From CAG-791 sp963655255 (GTDB taxonomy: Bacteria > Bacillota > Clostridia > Lachnospirales > Lachnospiraceae): a stretch of DNA of 64,000 nucleotides. The first letter of the stretch is position 1, and each line of letters begins with the position of its first letter. The notes beneath the pieces were generated by a model. It was not told where the DNA came from and searched no databases. It was given only the letters and a program-made list of their open reading frames with translations. The DNA is taken from positions 108,461 to 172,460 of the forward strand of contig CAVKEB010000001.1 in assembly GCA_963655255.1 (NCBI GenBank), read 5' to 3'. Made by a program: the position numbers and the translations under genes. Positions 34,850 through 43,798 of the stretch are shown here, piece after piece.

Positions 34850-35155
34850 ATGAGCCTGGTTCCGATGAATCTTGAAGAAGCGCTGCAGGGTCTCAAGCGC
34901 CTTGCCGCGAAGGATCGTTCTGTCCGTGATGCCCTGCTCGCCACAAGGAAGGCGGACAAACCCGCCGCAGAGTTCTGCCGCCTGAGCGCGCAGTACGGAT
35001 ATCCCGTCTATGAAATGGATCTTGTGATGGCCGGTGAGGAATACTACGCCGCCATGCGCCGCAGCACCAACGGCGGCGGAGAGAATTCGCCCCTTCTTGC
35101 CGGAGAGGATGACTACTATGAACTGTTCCTCTCCGAGCTGGAGGCGCTGGACTGA
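34850..35155 (+). CDS. Nif11-like small protein
   Basis: 101 residues. LEEALQGLKRLAAKDRSVRDALLATRKADKPAAEFCRLSAQYGYPV fits the helical Nif11 domain, used as leader in some ribosomally made peptides and also found alone. The remainder is acidic with a GGG at about 80 and no Cys, Ser/Thr-rich or other typical core, and no modification enzyme gene lies nearby, so a peptide natural product is unlikely. The ATG at 34850 follows GGAGG with eight bases of spacing; an in-frame start at 34757 has no ribosome site. Confidence 0.7.
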   Translation: MSLVPMNLEEALQGLKRLAAKDRSVRDALLATRKADKPAAEFCRLSAQYGYPVYEMDLVMAGEEYYAAMRRSTNGGGENSPLLAGEDDYYELFLSELEALD

Positions 35156-35298
35156 CTTTCCGGGCAGATGCATCTCTGTCCCTGTCTGAGAGCCCCGTGA
35201 ACCGGAACGCTGCATTCCCATTCCACGAATTTCTTCCCTTCTGATTTGGCGCTCCACACAGATGGGACCGGTTCTGCGGCTGCCCATTGATTTGCTGT

Positions 35299-36021
35299 CT
35301 ATCTTGCGGAATAATCTCTCCTGCCGAAGATTCCTGTGCCGACGCGGATCATCGTGGAGCCCTCTTCCACGGCAACCACGTAATCGCCGGTCATGCCCAT
35401 GGACAGTGTGTCAGCCTGTACGCCCTCCAGTCCGGAATGTCCGAGCTCCTCAAAGAGCCCATGGAGCTCCCGGAAATACACACGGTTCGTTTCGGCATCT
35501 TCCGTATAGGGAGCCGAAGTCATCAGGCCGCGCACACGGATGTGCGGCAGCAGGCCGATTTCCTTCGCCGCGGCAGGAACTTCCTCTGTGGAAAATCCCC
35601 ACTTGCTCTCTTCCCTCGCGACATTGGCCTCCAGAAGGACGTCCATCACGATTCCGTGCTTACCCGCTTCCTTCTCAATCTGCTGCGCAAGCTCCATCGT
35701 ATCCACCGAGTGGATCATCCGGACCTTGTCCACAATGTATTTCACCTTGTTGCGCTGCAGGTGTCCGATCATATGCCATTCGCAGGAATCTCCCAGCTCT
35801 TCGTACTTCTCCCGGATTTCCTGGACATAATTCTCGCCGAACAGATGCTGCCCCGCCGCCATCGCCGCCTGAATGTCCTGCACGGATTTCAGCTTGCTGA
35901 CCGCGCACACCGTCACCTCCGACGGATCCCGGTGCACTCTTCTGCAGGCGGCCTCCACGTTCTCATGTACCTTTTTCAGATTCCCGGCGATCTCCTCCGG
36001 TGTCAGTTCATATTGATCCAT
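35299..36021 (-). CDS. yggS: YggS-family pyridoxal phosphate homeostasis protein
   Basis: 240 residues, single TIM-barrel PLP-binding protein. The PLP lysine is Lys43 in VCAVSKLKS; other marks are FGENYVQEIREKYE, WHMIGHLQRNKVKYI, WGFSTEEV, GLMTSAPY and LSMGMTGDY. It carries no catalytic activity in the family but buffers PLP and influences amino acid and keto-acid pools. It is isolated here, with no sepF or ylm cell-division genes, which are the usual neighbours in Gram-positives. Confidence 0.95.
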   Translation of the reverse strand: MDQYELTPEEIAGNLKKVHENVEAACRRVHRDPSEVTVCAVSKLKSVQDIQAAMAAGQHLFGENYVQEIREKYEELGDSCEWHMIGHLQRNKVKYIVDKVRMIHSVDTMELAQQIEKEAGKHGIVMDVLLEANVAREESKWGFSTEEVPAAAKEIGLLPHIRVRGLMTSAPYTEDAETNRVYFRELHGLFEELGHSGLEGVQADTLSMGMTGDYVVAVEEGSTMIRVGTGIFGRRDYSAR

Positions 36022-36104
36022 CTTACTTGCCCTGCTCCTGTTTATCCCTTTCGATTGATTCTTCTCCGTCAAAACCGGTACCCTGCATCCAAAAAGCGCT
36101 GTAC

Positions 36105-36245
36105 GGCCCGACGCGTAAAGATTCCGCTCCCGATTCTGAAAAGCGCTGTCCGCCATGCAAAGATTCCGATCACGGTTCCGGACCTGCGATCACTCCATCA
36201 CGTAAAGGCTCCGCTCCCGGTTTCGAAAAGCCCCCGTCACATATA
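36105..36245. repeat. Imperfect tandem repeats, about 40-45 bp each
   Basis: Three degenerate units begin CGTAAAGATTCCGCTCC, CATGCAAAGATTCCGATC and CGTAAAGGCTCCGCTCC, each followed by a CGGTTC/CGATTC-like core. They fill the space between yggS and the esterase gene. Units are too diverged and too few for CRISPR. Confidence 0.55.
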
Positions 36246-36251
36246 GAACTC

Positions 36252-37280
36252 TTACCGGTTCGGAATCGTGCGAAGCTGCGCATCCAGCTTTCGGACCGCC
36301 TCTTCCGGTGCTCCTGCGAACTTCAGAACATCCGCAAGCTTCATCGGCAGGATCAGCTTCTCGATCTCCTGTCCGGATACCCCTTCCGCTGCATCGCCGC
36401 TCTGCATGCTCGCAAGGAGCGGCTGCAGAATCTTCCGGCTCTCTTCGTTCTTCAAAAGGCAGCCGACCGTGCAGTCCGCGGACAGGAATTCTTCATAGTC
36501 ACCATTCAGGTGTGCCCGGACCGGCGGCTCCGTCAGCCCGCCTTCGCCGTCAAAGGTTCCGAAAATCTCGCCCAGCCACCCGATGCTGTCCTCCACCCAG
36601 TTCCGGACGCGGGGACTCAAAGGAGTCTTCGGATTCTGCACGCACGCTTCCGCCGTGGAAAAGCCGTGGCCGCCCTGCGAATAGATATGGCTCTCATACG
36701 CGATGCCCTTTTCGGTCAGCGCCTCCAGGAAGCGGATGGAGTTCATCACCGGAACCACATCGTCATCCCTCGCCGCGAAGACAAAGCAGGGGCAGGTCTT
36801 CTCATCCACCATGCTGCAGCAGTCCGGTGCCGTCGGATTGCAGGCCTTCACATCATTTCCTGTCACCGCATAGCCAAGGAGCGCTGCATCCGGCCTCTGC
36901 ATTCCCATCGTCGCCGCGGCTGCCGCAAGATGCCCTCCTGCGGAGAATCCCAGAACCGCCACCTTGTCCGGATAGACATTCCACTCGTTTGCACGGCTCC
37001 GGATCATTCCCATCGCCTGGTCATAGTCCATCAACGGCGCCGGCCACGCGCAGTTCCCCGCCACGCTGTAGCGGAGAATGAACACCTGATAACCTGCCTT
37101 CAGGTAGGCAAAAGCCACCGGGTCCGCCTCACGGTCCGAGCAGTACTGATACGCTCCACCGGGTAGAATCAGCATCGCCGGACGCTTCCGGATATAGTCA
37201 AATTTCCCGCCGACTGGCTGCAGATAGCAGGTCAGGGTTACATTTCTCTTCTCATCCAGTACAAGAGTCTGCTGTGTCAT
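36252..37280 (-). CDS. Alpha/beta hydrolase, BD-FAE/acetyl-xylan-esterase-like, with C-terminal extension
   Basis: 342 residues. Oxyanion region LILPGGAYQYCSDRE, nucleophile elbow GFSAGGH (Ser113), acid in FAARDDDVVP (about Asp172) and His205 in SQGGHGF form a complete triad. This type deacetylates plant polysaccharide fragments or similar small esters. There is no signal peptide. About 90 residues beyond the hydrolase fold (from about 250) form an unrecognised helical tail. It overlaps the NUDIX gene by four bases (ATGA). Confidence 0.88.
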   Translation of the reverse strand: MTQQTLVLDEKRNVTLTCYLQPVGGKFDYIRKRPAMLILPGGAYQYCSDREADPVAFAYLKAGYQVFILRYSVAGNCAWPAPLMDYDQAMGMIRSRANEWNVYPDKVAVLGFSAGGHLAAAAATMGMQRPDAALLGYAVTGNDVKACNPTAPDCCSMVDEKTCPCFVFAARDDDVVPVMNSIRFLEALTEKGIAYESHIYSQGGHGFSTAEACVQNPKTPLSPRVRNWVEDSIGWLGEIFGTFDGEGGLTEPPVRAHLNGDYEEFLSADCTVGCLLKNEESRKILQPLLASMQSGDAAEGVSGQEIEKLILPMKLADVLKFAGAPEEAVRKLDAQLRTIPNR

Positions 37281-37765
37281 GTTCTTCCTTTCCGAAGCTT
37301 CAATTCTTTTCCATTAAGGACCGCCTTCCGCAGAACGTCCTCCGGCGAATAGACGAGTTTTAACGAGAAAAACGGTTCTCCCTCTTCCAGGAGCCGGAAG
37401 AAAATCCGGTCGCCCTCCCAGAGGTTCAGGTCCTTCAGCCTTGCCTTCGGGACCCACTCAAGGTCTCCCTCCCGGCACTCGATCGGTTGTCCCTCAAACC
37501 GGTCTGCGGTGAACAGCGACATATATTCCGTGATGTCTTTATATACGAAGGTGACGATCCCGCGGTAATGAAGGCCGGACAGCTCATACCCGGTTTCCTC
37601 CCTTGCCTCGCGCAGAATGCAGTCCTCCGGGCTCTCGCCCTCTTCCATGTGACCGCCGATTCCGATCCACTTGTCCTTGTTCAGGTCGCCCTTCTTTTTC
37701 GTCCGGTGGAGCATCAGATAAGAATCCTCCCGCTCCAGATAACACAGTGTGGTATTGACCAGCAT
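37277..37765 (-). CDS. NUDIX hydrolase, MutT/8-oxo-dGTPase-like
   Basis: 162 residues. The Nudix box is GHMEEGESPEDCILREAREETGYEL (positions about 38-62), with all catalytic Glu residues. LVNTTLCYLEREDSYLMLHR and the C-terminal FFSLKLVYSPED are like clostridial 8-oxo-dGTP diphosphatases. The ATG at 37765 has AAGGGAG upstream. It starts 24 bases after the end of the histidine kinase gene and is coupled to the esterase gene after it, so the two-component genes and these two may share a transcript. Confidence 0.9.
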   Translation of the reverse strand: MLVNTTLCYLEREDSYLMLHRTKKKGDLNKDKWIGIGGHMEEGESPEDCILREAREETGYELSGLHYRGIVTFVYKDITEYMSLFTADRFEGQPIECREGDLEWVPKARLKDLNLWEGDRIFFRLLEEGEPFFSLKLVYSPEDVLRKAVLNGKELKLRKGRT

Positions 37766-37788
37766 GTCGGATCTCCCTTCCAATGTTC

Positions 37789-39216
37789 CTATTTTAGCGT
37801 ACAAGTGAACGAAATGACACCGTTCTTCCAATCCGCGCGGATGGTTCCATTGTATTTTTTCACCAGATTCTCCGCGATCGACAGGCCGATGCCGTAGCCG
37901 CCGCGGCTGTCAATCGTGTGCGCCTCGTTCTGCCTGTAGAACCGCTCGAAGAAGCGGCTGTAATCCACATTCGCGCCCTCTGCGTAGGAATTGGAGACTA
38001 CCAGCCAGGTCTCTCTTCCCTTCTGGCCTGCCGAAACGCGGATGGTCCCGTTCGCATCGCAGTACTTGATCGCGTTGTCGAGAAGAAGCGTCGTCAGCTG
38101 GCGGATCTCCGAATCCACAGCCTTCATGCTCAGGCTCTCCGGAAGGTCCTGTTCCAGAGTCTTGCCATCCTGCGCTGCCACCGGAAGATAAGCCTTCACC
38201 GTCTCCTGAATCAGTGCTGCGGCATTGGTCACCGTGCGCTCCGCCGTCTCTTTCTCCTGGGCCCTTGTGATCATCACCAGATTCTGAATCAGGCCGTTCA
38301 GCCGATCCACCTGGCGGAGCGTGGACTGCGTCCACTCATTCTCCCCGCCGAGAATTTCCTGCATTTCCGTATTGGCCTTGATCACCGCGAGCGGCGTCTT
38401 CAGCTCATGGCTCGCGTTGGTGATGAACTGCTTCTGAAGCTCCGCGTTCCGGACCTCCGGAGAAATCGCCCTGTTGGCAAACACGCGCACGAAAAGAAAT
38501 GCCACCGCGATTCCGAACACAATCAGCATCAGTGCTGAATACAGGAGCCTTGACGTCGCGTGGATCTGATTCGTCGAATCCAGGAAGACCGCAATGACAC
38601 GGCCCCCCTTCAGGTCTGCTACCTGATAATAATACTTGCCGTACTGCCCGAACCGGAAAAACCGGCCTTTCGCGTAATTGCCGAGAATTTCCGCCTCCTG
38701 GGCGGTCAGGGAGGAAATGTGATTCGCCTTCACCGATTCCACGTTCCCGTCCTGTCCGTAAATCACTGCAAAATAACGGGTTGAGAACGTGTCATCCGGA
38801 GAGTCCTCGTCGATCAGGCCACTGTTCCCGGATCCGAAAATATCTCCGAGGAAGGTTCCGATGTCGTAGGGTTTTCTTCCCGCCGACTGATCCAGAATGC
38901 GGAATTTCCGGATTTCTTCCGCATCCGGTCTCTGTGCGTTTTGTTGACTGCTCCGGTCATCCCCGCTTTCATCCGCGGAATCTGTATCGGAGCCGTTCTC
39001 TGCGCCTATCTGCGCCGCGTCGTAGATCGTCTCCGCGTCCTGAATCTCACCCTCGTTGGCAATGATGTACTGCATGGTCTCCTTGATCTCATTCCGGGAG
39101 ACAATCAGATTGAAGACATAAATCATTCCCGCCATCAGGAGCATGACCATCGTCAGTGACAGCGTCGCATAGATAATGAATCTCAGCCGAAGTTTCCGGA
39201 TCGCCTCTTCACTCAT
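37789..39216 (-). CDS. Membrane sensor histidine kinase
   Basis: 475 residues. Two membrane segments (about 13-36 and 226-245) enclose an extracellular sensor domain of about 190 residues that contains an acidic, Asp/Ser-rich insert (about 70-100). HisKA has NASHELKTPLAV (His270); the HATPase domain has the N, G1 and G2 boxes (LLDNAIKYCD, GGYGIGLSIAENL). HAMP is absent or very short. The ATG at 39216 follows AGGAGAGAAGG; a GTG six codons earlier is less likely. It forms a pair with the OmpR-type regulator upstream. Confidence 0.93.
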   Translation of the reverse strand: MSEEAIRKLRLRFIIYATLSLTMVMLLMAGMIYVFNLIVSRNEIKETMQYIIANEGEIQDAETIYDAAQIGAENGSDTDSADESGDDRSSQQNAQRPDAEEIRKFRILDQSAGRKPYDIGTFLGDIFGSGNSGLIDEDSPDDTFSTRYFAVIYGQDGNVESVKANHISSLTAQEAEILGNYAKGRFFRFGQYGKYYYQVADLKGGRVIAVFLDSTNQIHATSRLLYSALMLIVFGIAVAFLFVRVFANRAISPEVRNAELQKQFITNASHELKTPLAVIKANTEMQEILGGENEWTQSTLRQVDRLNGLIQNLVMITRAQEKETAERTVTNAAALIQETVKAYLPVAAQDGKTLEQDLPESLSMKAVDSEIRQLTTLLLDNAIKYCDANGTIRVSAGQKGRETWLVVSNSYAEGANVDYSRFFERFYRQNEAHTIDSRGGYGIGLSIAENLVKKYNGTIRADWKNGVISFTCTLK

Positions 39217-39368
39217 AACCTTCTCTCCTGTCACATCTGTTCCGGCACCTGCATATCAGATTCCGGCGTTCTCCTGCAGTCGGACCGGTCCCGGTCCGCA
39301 GAATACTTCCAGTCTTCCGATCTTCCACCGCCCGGCGCATTCATCCGGCCTGCATGAGCCTTACGGCC

Positions 39369-40043
39369 TCACTGCGCTTCTCCCACCAGACGGAAGCTTC
39401 CACCCCGCTCTCCTTCAATCTGCACGTTGGAGGCCACGGAAGAAAGCTTGCCCCGGAGATAGGAAATGTACAGCCAGACCGTATCGGTTCCCGCATTCTC
39501 CGATCCCTCCCAGACGTGTTCCAGAAGGTAGTTCGTGCTCACCTCGTGGTTCTGGTTCAGGATCAGCGCCTGCAGAAGCTCGAACTCCTTCACCGACAGC
39601 CGCACCGAATTCTCACAGGCCAGCTCAAAGCTCTCATCGTCCAGTGAGAAATCTCCGAACCAGAGTTTTTTCGCCGCGTATTCCTTCTTCCTTCTCGTCA
39701 TGGCGCGGACTCTCGCGAGAAGCTCCTTCATGGCAAACGGCTTCGTCAGATAGTCATCCGCTCCCGCGTCCAGTCCCGCCACCCGGTCATCCACCTCCGC
39801 CTTCGCGGTCAGAAGCAGGACCGGCGTGACAATGTTCTCTTCCCGCAGCTCCCTCAAAACCTCAATTCCGTCCTTCTTCGGCATCATGATGTCCAGAATC
39901 ATGGCATCATAGCCGCTTTTTTTCACGAATTCCAGAGCCTCCTCGCCGTCATAGGCGGAATCCACGTCGTACCCCTCATGCTCCAGGGCAACGGTGAGGA
40001 CATGATTCATGTCTCTTGTGTCCTCTGCAAGCAATATTTTCAT
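39369..40043 (-). CDS. OmpR-family response regulator
   Basis: 224 residues. Receiver domain with AEDTRD, phospho-Asp51 in ILDIMMPKKDG, Thr in LLTA and Lys in YLTKPFAM; C-terminal winged helix (SVKEFELLQALILNQNHEVSTNYLLEHVW, YISYLRGKL). It precedes the histidine kinase gene by 152 bases on the same strand. No metabolic target is evident; the kinase, NUDIX and esterase genes follow. Confidence 0.95.
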   Translation of the reverse strand: MKILLAEDTRDMNHVLTVALEHEGYDVDSAYDGEEALEFVKKSGYDAMILDIMMPKKDGIEVLRELREENIVTPVLLLTAKAEVDDRVAGLDAGADDYLTKPFAMKELLARVRAMTRRKKEYAAKKLWFGDFSLDDESFELACENSVRLSVKEFELLQALILNQNHEVSTNYLLEHVWEGSENAGTDTVWLYISYLRGKLSSVASNVQIEGERGGSFRLVGEAQ

Positions 40044-40208
40044 GATGGATGAACCTTCTTTCTTACATTTTCTTCTCTGCCTTCACCAGGTTTTCCCGTC
40101 GAAAACAGAACGCCGCTCTGCTTTTCCCGGCTGTGCCCCTGAAAACAAAGCATCTCCTTAAAAGCAAAACATGCCGTGCGAAAAATTCACACACGTCCCC
40201 TCTTCCTC

Positions 40209-40808
40209 TCAGGAATCCGAAGAGACGATCATGTCCCGGATCGTCTGCATGGAGACATCCGTCGATGCAAGCTCATCCGCGCACCGCTTGAGCTCCCCGA
40301 CGATCAGCTCCGTGTTTCCGTTCAGGTTCTTCTTGTATTTCATCTGATGCTCCAGCGCAGCCCAGGTGTCCTGCGAAATCGTGCGGAGCTGAATCTCCGC
40401 GTAAACGTTTCCGTTCACACGAAGGATCATGTGAAAGCTCCGGTAGCCGTTTGGCTTCGCGTGGCGGATATAGTCCTTCTCCTCGATCACCTCGACGCCC
40501 GGCATGGAAGCCAGGTGATCCCGGATGACATAGACATCGCTCAGAAACGAGCAGACCACCCGGACACCGACCGCGTCATAGATTTTCTCCAGCGCCGACT
40601 CCGTGGTCTCCGGGAATCCCTTCCTGCGGCACTTCTCCCGCATACTCTCTTCACTCTTGATTCTCGACAGGCAGTGCTCCACCGGGTCGAACCCCTTCTC
40701 CCGGATCATCTCATCCCGAACCGCCTGCACCTCACTGACCAGCTGCTGCCTTACCTCTTCCAGCTCCGGCAGATGGTCTCCGTAAATGCTGTCTTCTGTA
40801 TTCATCAT
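40209..40808 (-). CDS. Small alarmone synthetase, RelQ/YjbM-like (GTP pyrophosphokinase)
   Basis: 199 residues, RelA/SpoT synthetase domain alone. Conserved parts include SRIKSEESMREKCRRKG, DAVGVRVVCSFLSDVY, KPNGYRSFHMIL, VYAEIQLRTISQDTWAALEHQMKYKK. No HD hydrolase, TGS or ACT domains are present, so it only makes (p)ppGpp, probably under transcriptional control. It is monocistronic, between the two-component genes and PAP2. Confidence 0.92.
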   Translation of the reverse strand: MMNTEDSIYGDHLPELEEVRQQLVSEVQAVRDEMIREKGFDPVEHCLSRIKSEESMREKCRRKGFPETTESALEKIYDAVGVRVVCSFLSDVYVIRDHLASMPGVEVIEEKDYIRHAKPNGYRSFHMILRVNGNVYAEIQLRTISQDTWAALEHQMKYKKNLNGNTELIVGELKRCADELASTDVSMQTIRDMIVSSDS

Positions 40809-40943
40809 TTCTCAGGTAAAATCCTTTTCCTGTTTTCTTCTCCGCCCGTTCCGACCGGGCAGATACTCAAACTGTACCACATTCCGGCACCCGGCTTTCC
40901 GATTTCACGGTAATTTCACACAACTTTAAGAATAAATCGGGAC

Positions 40944-40985
40944 AAAAAAACTGTGAAACCTTTCCTCGTCGGATGGTTTCACAGT
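40944..40985 (-). terminator. Terminator of the PAP2 gene
   Basis: Arms ACTGTGAAACC and GGTTTCACAGT (11 bp, perfect), followed on the minus strand by seven T residues. Confidence 0.93.
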
Positions 40986-41074
40986 CTCTTGCAATTCTTT
41001 CCGGCGGCAGGGCCTGGCCCGGCGACACCGGAAAATGTGTGATCAAATTTTCCGGGAAATCTCCCGTGACAGTC

Positions 41075-41734
41075 TCAGGTCTTGGCCGTAACCCGCACCG
41101 CATGGCGGGAAATCAGATATTCCGCCGTCAGATCCATGGTCACCGCGAGTGCAATCGCGCACAGGACATCAATGACGCTGTGCTGTTTCAGGAGCATCGT
41201 CGAGCAGCAGATCAGAATGTCCATCACCCTTGCCAGCGGCTTCACGAAGCGGTGCCGGTAGCCTCTCGCTCTCTGAACGCCGAAATCCAGAAAAATCGTG
41301 GAGAACACGTGCATGCTCGGGCAGACACTCGTCGGATTGTCCGCGCCCTCAATGAACCGCACCGCTCTCGCGCACAAGTCATTCCCCGGAATTTCCTGCG
41401 GGCGGAGCGAGATCCCGTTCGGAACCAGCGTGCAGAACAGAAGGATCAGAAGAAGCCCGCTAAAGAGCGGAGCCAGCATTCTCCACCGGTTCTCTCCGTC
41501 CTCCCTCAAAACCTCATGAAACATGGACTGCGTCATCCAGAGAAACCACAGACTGTATGGAATCACCGCGTATTTCACAAACGGAATGTACCGGTCCAGC
41601 CCGCAGTGGATATGCCACACCACCGGCAGATCCGCCCGCTCCAGCAGGACGAACCAGCTGATAAAAATCACGAAGAAACCGATGACAAAACGATACGGAT
41701 GCTCTACACACTGTTTCTTCAAAAACTTTCCCAT
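41075..41734 (-). CDS. PAP2-family membrane phosphatase
   Basis: 219 residues with about five membrane segments. The phosphatase motifs are CPSMHVFS and LLKQHSVIDVLCAIAL; the first (Lys/Arg-rich) motif is weak, as in the inositol-phosphorylceramide-synthase-like branch. Likely acts on lipid phosphates at the membrane. The ATG at 41734 (MGKFLKK) is preferred to TTG at 41746, which lies too close to the AAGGAG. Confidence 0.85.
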   Translation of the reverse strand: MGKFLKKQCVEHPYRFVIGFFVIFISWFVLLERADLPVVWHIHCGLDRYIPFVKYAVIPYSLWFLWMTQSMFHEVLREDGENRWRMLAPLFSGLLLILLFCTLVPNGISLRPQEIPGNDLCARAVRFIEGADNPTSVCPSMHVFSTIFLDFGVQRARGYRHRFVKPLARVMDILICCSTMLLKQHSVIDVLCAIALAVTMDLTAEYLISRHAVRVTAKT

Positions 41735-41776
41735 AAAACCTTTCAATCTCCTTGTCCCGGTTCCGCTGGCCGCGGC

Positions 41777-43270
41777 TTATTCTCCCTGTGCTGCCGCGGT
41801 ATCCGTGGAAGCTTCCGATGCGCTGTCTGTGGAGGCACCGCCTGCCGCATCGGCAGAAGCGTCTGCCGCACTGCTCTCTGCTGTGCCCGCAGAAGCATTC
41901 TCCGCGCTGTTCTCTGTCAGGAAGGACAACTCGGACAGAACCGTATCCTGATAAACACTTCCGTTATAAACGCTGTCGATCCGGATCAGCACCGACTCCA
42001 TCGGCACCGCCTGATCAAAGAGAATCACCTGCTCGCCCATGACATCCTGCAGCGTGTAGGATGCCGACCAGGTCTGCCCGCTGCAGCTTACGGAAACCGT
42101 GATATCCTTCAGGCGGTTGTTCGCCTCGAACTTCTCCTGCGAAACCTCACTGCCGTTCCAGAACGCAATGCCCCTGACCTGCGTCTTCGAGGCAAAGACC
42201 GAAGTGATCGACACGCCGATGCCGTCCCCGTCCTCACCTTCCTGCCACGAGGTTTCCAGATTCCCGTCAAACAGATACTCGGTGCCGTAGTTCCTGCCCG
42301 TCGTTCCGACCAGCACGGAGGATGCGTTGCAGCTCGCCGGTTTTACCCCGGAATAAGCGGAGAATAAGGACTCGTCCGTTTGCAATTGGAAATTGTCCAT
42401 TCCCTTCAGGGCCGTCAGAAGCGCTTCCTGCTCCTGCTTCACCTGCTCTGCTGCCGCAAGCGATGCCGCAGCAGCCGCTTCTTCCTGCGCCTTCTTCTCC
42501 GCTTCCGCTCTCCGCGTCGTATTCACGCGGCCGATCAGGACAATGAGCACCACGATTGCCGCAATGATCACCGCCATCGTTGCCCAGATTCTCTTCGGAA
42601 TTTCCGACCAGCGGATCCGCCGGAACGTCCTTTTCGCCTTCCGGAAAAAGCGGCGGATGCTGCGCGCCATCGCATTCAGCACATCCCCTGCCCGTCCGGA
42701 AGAGGATGCCGTTCCGCCCTGCGTTCTTCTCTTCGGCGGCCTCTCTCCGTGCTCTCTTCTCCGGGGAGCCTCCGCCCGTTCCCTTCTCTCACCGGAAATT
42801 TCTTCCTGCTGCCGTCTCTCCTGCCGCGGCGCTTCTTTCTCCGGTCTCTTCTTCCTCGGCATCGGGATCTCCACGCCGAGCTCGTCCAGCGTTTCCTTCC
42901 ATTCCCTGAGAAGCTCCGTCTCGCCGATCTGATTCAGATATCCCATCACGCTCCGGAATTCGCCGCGGAAATTTCCCAGGCTGCAGCTCCGGATCAGGCC
43001 TTCTTCCAGCCCGTAATAATCCGAGTAGCGGTTATCGATCGCTGCGCACAGCGTCTTGATCACAAGGGCCGGGCGGATGAAGTCTCCGAGCCTTGCCTCC
43101 GCGCCTTCCAGCACGTCAATCTGCTTGACACGAAGATCCGCCTCCCGCCGCTCCGCTTCCTTCGGACTCACCCGTCTGCTGTTCCATGCCGATCGCTGCA
43201 TCGACAAATAAGTCGCGATCTCCGCATCGGTCCAGTCGTCCTGAATTCCCAGTATTTCATATAACCCCAT
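41777..43270 (-). CDS. Membrane protein with degenerate J-like domain and C-terminal NADase-type/discoidin-like glycan-binding domain
   Basis: 497 residues. The N-terminus (YEILGIQDDWTDAEIATYL...EGAEARLGD) resembles the J-like domain of clostridial sensor proteins but lacks the HPD motif. A second helical region (to about 125) and a Lys/Arg/Glu-rich linker lead to one membrane segment (about 231-248). Outside lies a coiled coil (Ala/Glu-rich) and a beta domain (YLFDGNLETSWQEGEDGDGIGVSI) like NADase-type glycan-binding/F5-8 domains, then an Ala/Ser/Thr-rich tail. It could link wall glycan to a cytoplasmic partner. The ATG has GAGGTGG upstream. Confidence 0.72.
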   Translation of the reverse strand: MGLYEILGIQDDWTDAEIATYLSMQRSAWNSRRVSPKEAERREADLRVKQIDVLEGAEARLGDFIRPALVIKTLCAAIDNRYSDYYGLEEGLIRSCSLGNFRGEFRSVMGYLNQIGETELLREWKETLDELGVEIPMPRKKRPEKEAPRQERRQQEEISGERRERAEAPRRREHGERPPKRRTQGGTASSSGRAGDVLNAMARSIRRFFRKAKRTFRRIRWSEIPKRIWATMAVIIAAIVVLIVLIGRVNTTRRAEAEKKAQEEAAAAASLAAAEQVKQEQEALLTALKGMDNFQLQTDESLFSAYSGVKPASCNASSVLVGTTGRNYGTEYLFDGNLETSWQEGEDGDGIGVSITSVFASKTQVRGIAFWNGSEVSQEKFEANNRLKDITVSVSCSGQTWSASYTLQDVMGEQVILFDQAVPMESVLIRIDSVYNGSVYQDTVLSELSFLTENSAENASAGTAESSAADASADAAGGASTDSASEASTDTAAAQGE

Positions 43271-43580
43271 ATGCCACCTCGCATTTCCCCAGGCTGCTGC
43301 AGGAAAGGTCCGTTTTCGTTGTGGAGAAGACCGAAAGCGGTCCGTTTCTCTCTGAAAATCTGCATATATTGAACTACTACCCCAGATTTAGGTTATCACA
43401 CCGTGAGCGAAAAACAAGCAACGAAGCCAATTTTTACAGCCACTTAACGGGGCGGCATCAGGAGCGGAAATCAGGGTGCCCATTCCGGAAAATCAGAGGA
43501 TTCCGTGAGTTTCTTCCGGAGGCTGCGCTCTATGATCTGTAACGAAACAGGAAGCCGGATTTCTTCAGAACGCCGCACTC

Positions 43581-43696
43581 GAAGATGCCGGATGACATCT
43601 TCTCCTGCTTAGAGTGCCGCCTGGCGGCGCCCTGTATGCAGGGAGAATTCGCCTTCGCGAAATTCTCTCTGCATCGCGGAGTTTGCCTCAGCGGGA
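43581..43696 (+). repeat. Hairpin repeat cluster related to the aroF-leader and compound elements
   Basis: Hairpin GAAGATG/CATCTTC at 43581-43602 matches the first aroF-leader hairpin, including flanks ACTCGAAG and CTTCTCCTG. Next come GCCGCC/GGCGGC, CCCTG/CAGGG and GAGAATTCGC/GCGAAATTCTC hairpins, then TTTGCCTCAGCGGGATA, the ending shared with compound-element copies A, B and F. Confidence 0.65.
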
Positions 43697-43698
43697 TA

Positions 43699-43740
43699 GA
43701 AAAAGGCTGCAGGAACCCCTTATGGGAATCCCTGCAGCCT
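43699..43740 (-). terminator. Terminator of the rubrerythrin gene
   Basis: Arms AGGCTGCAGG (43704-43713) and CCTGCAGCCT (43731-43740) with inner CCCC/GGG pairing, followed on the minus strand by five T residues. Confidence 0.92.
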
Positions 43741-43798
43741 CTGTGTCATTTTCCAGAATATCCGCCTTCCAGCGGCATTTCTTTCATCCGTCTCCGGA

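Larger units (their letters stand above)
43271..43798. other. Long intergenic region (528 bp) with hairpin repeats
   Basis: No convincing gene. The right part holds a repeat cluster (43581-43696) and the rubrerythrin terminator. The left part (43271-43560) carries the promoter of the J-like gene; an AT-rich stretch near 43360-43380 is the only promoter-like composition I see. Confidence 0.5.

Noticed and set aside
36105..36245. CRISPR array
   Set aside because: Three diverged units without constant repeats or unique spacers, and no cas genes.
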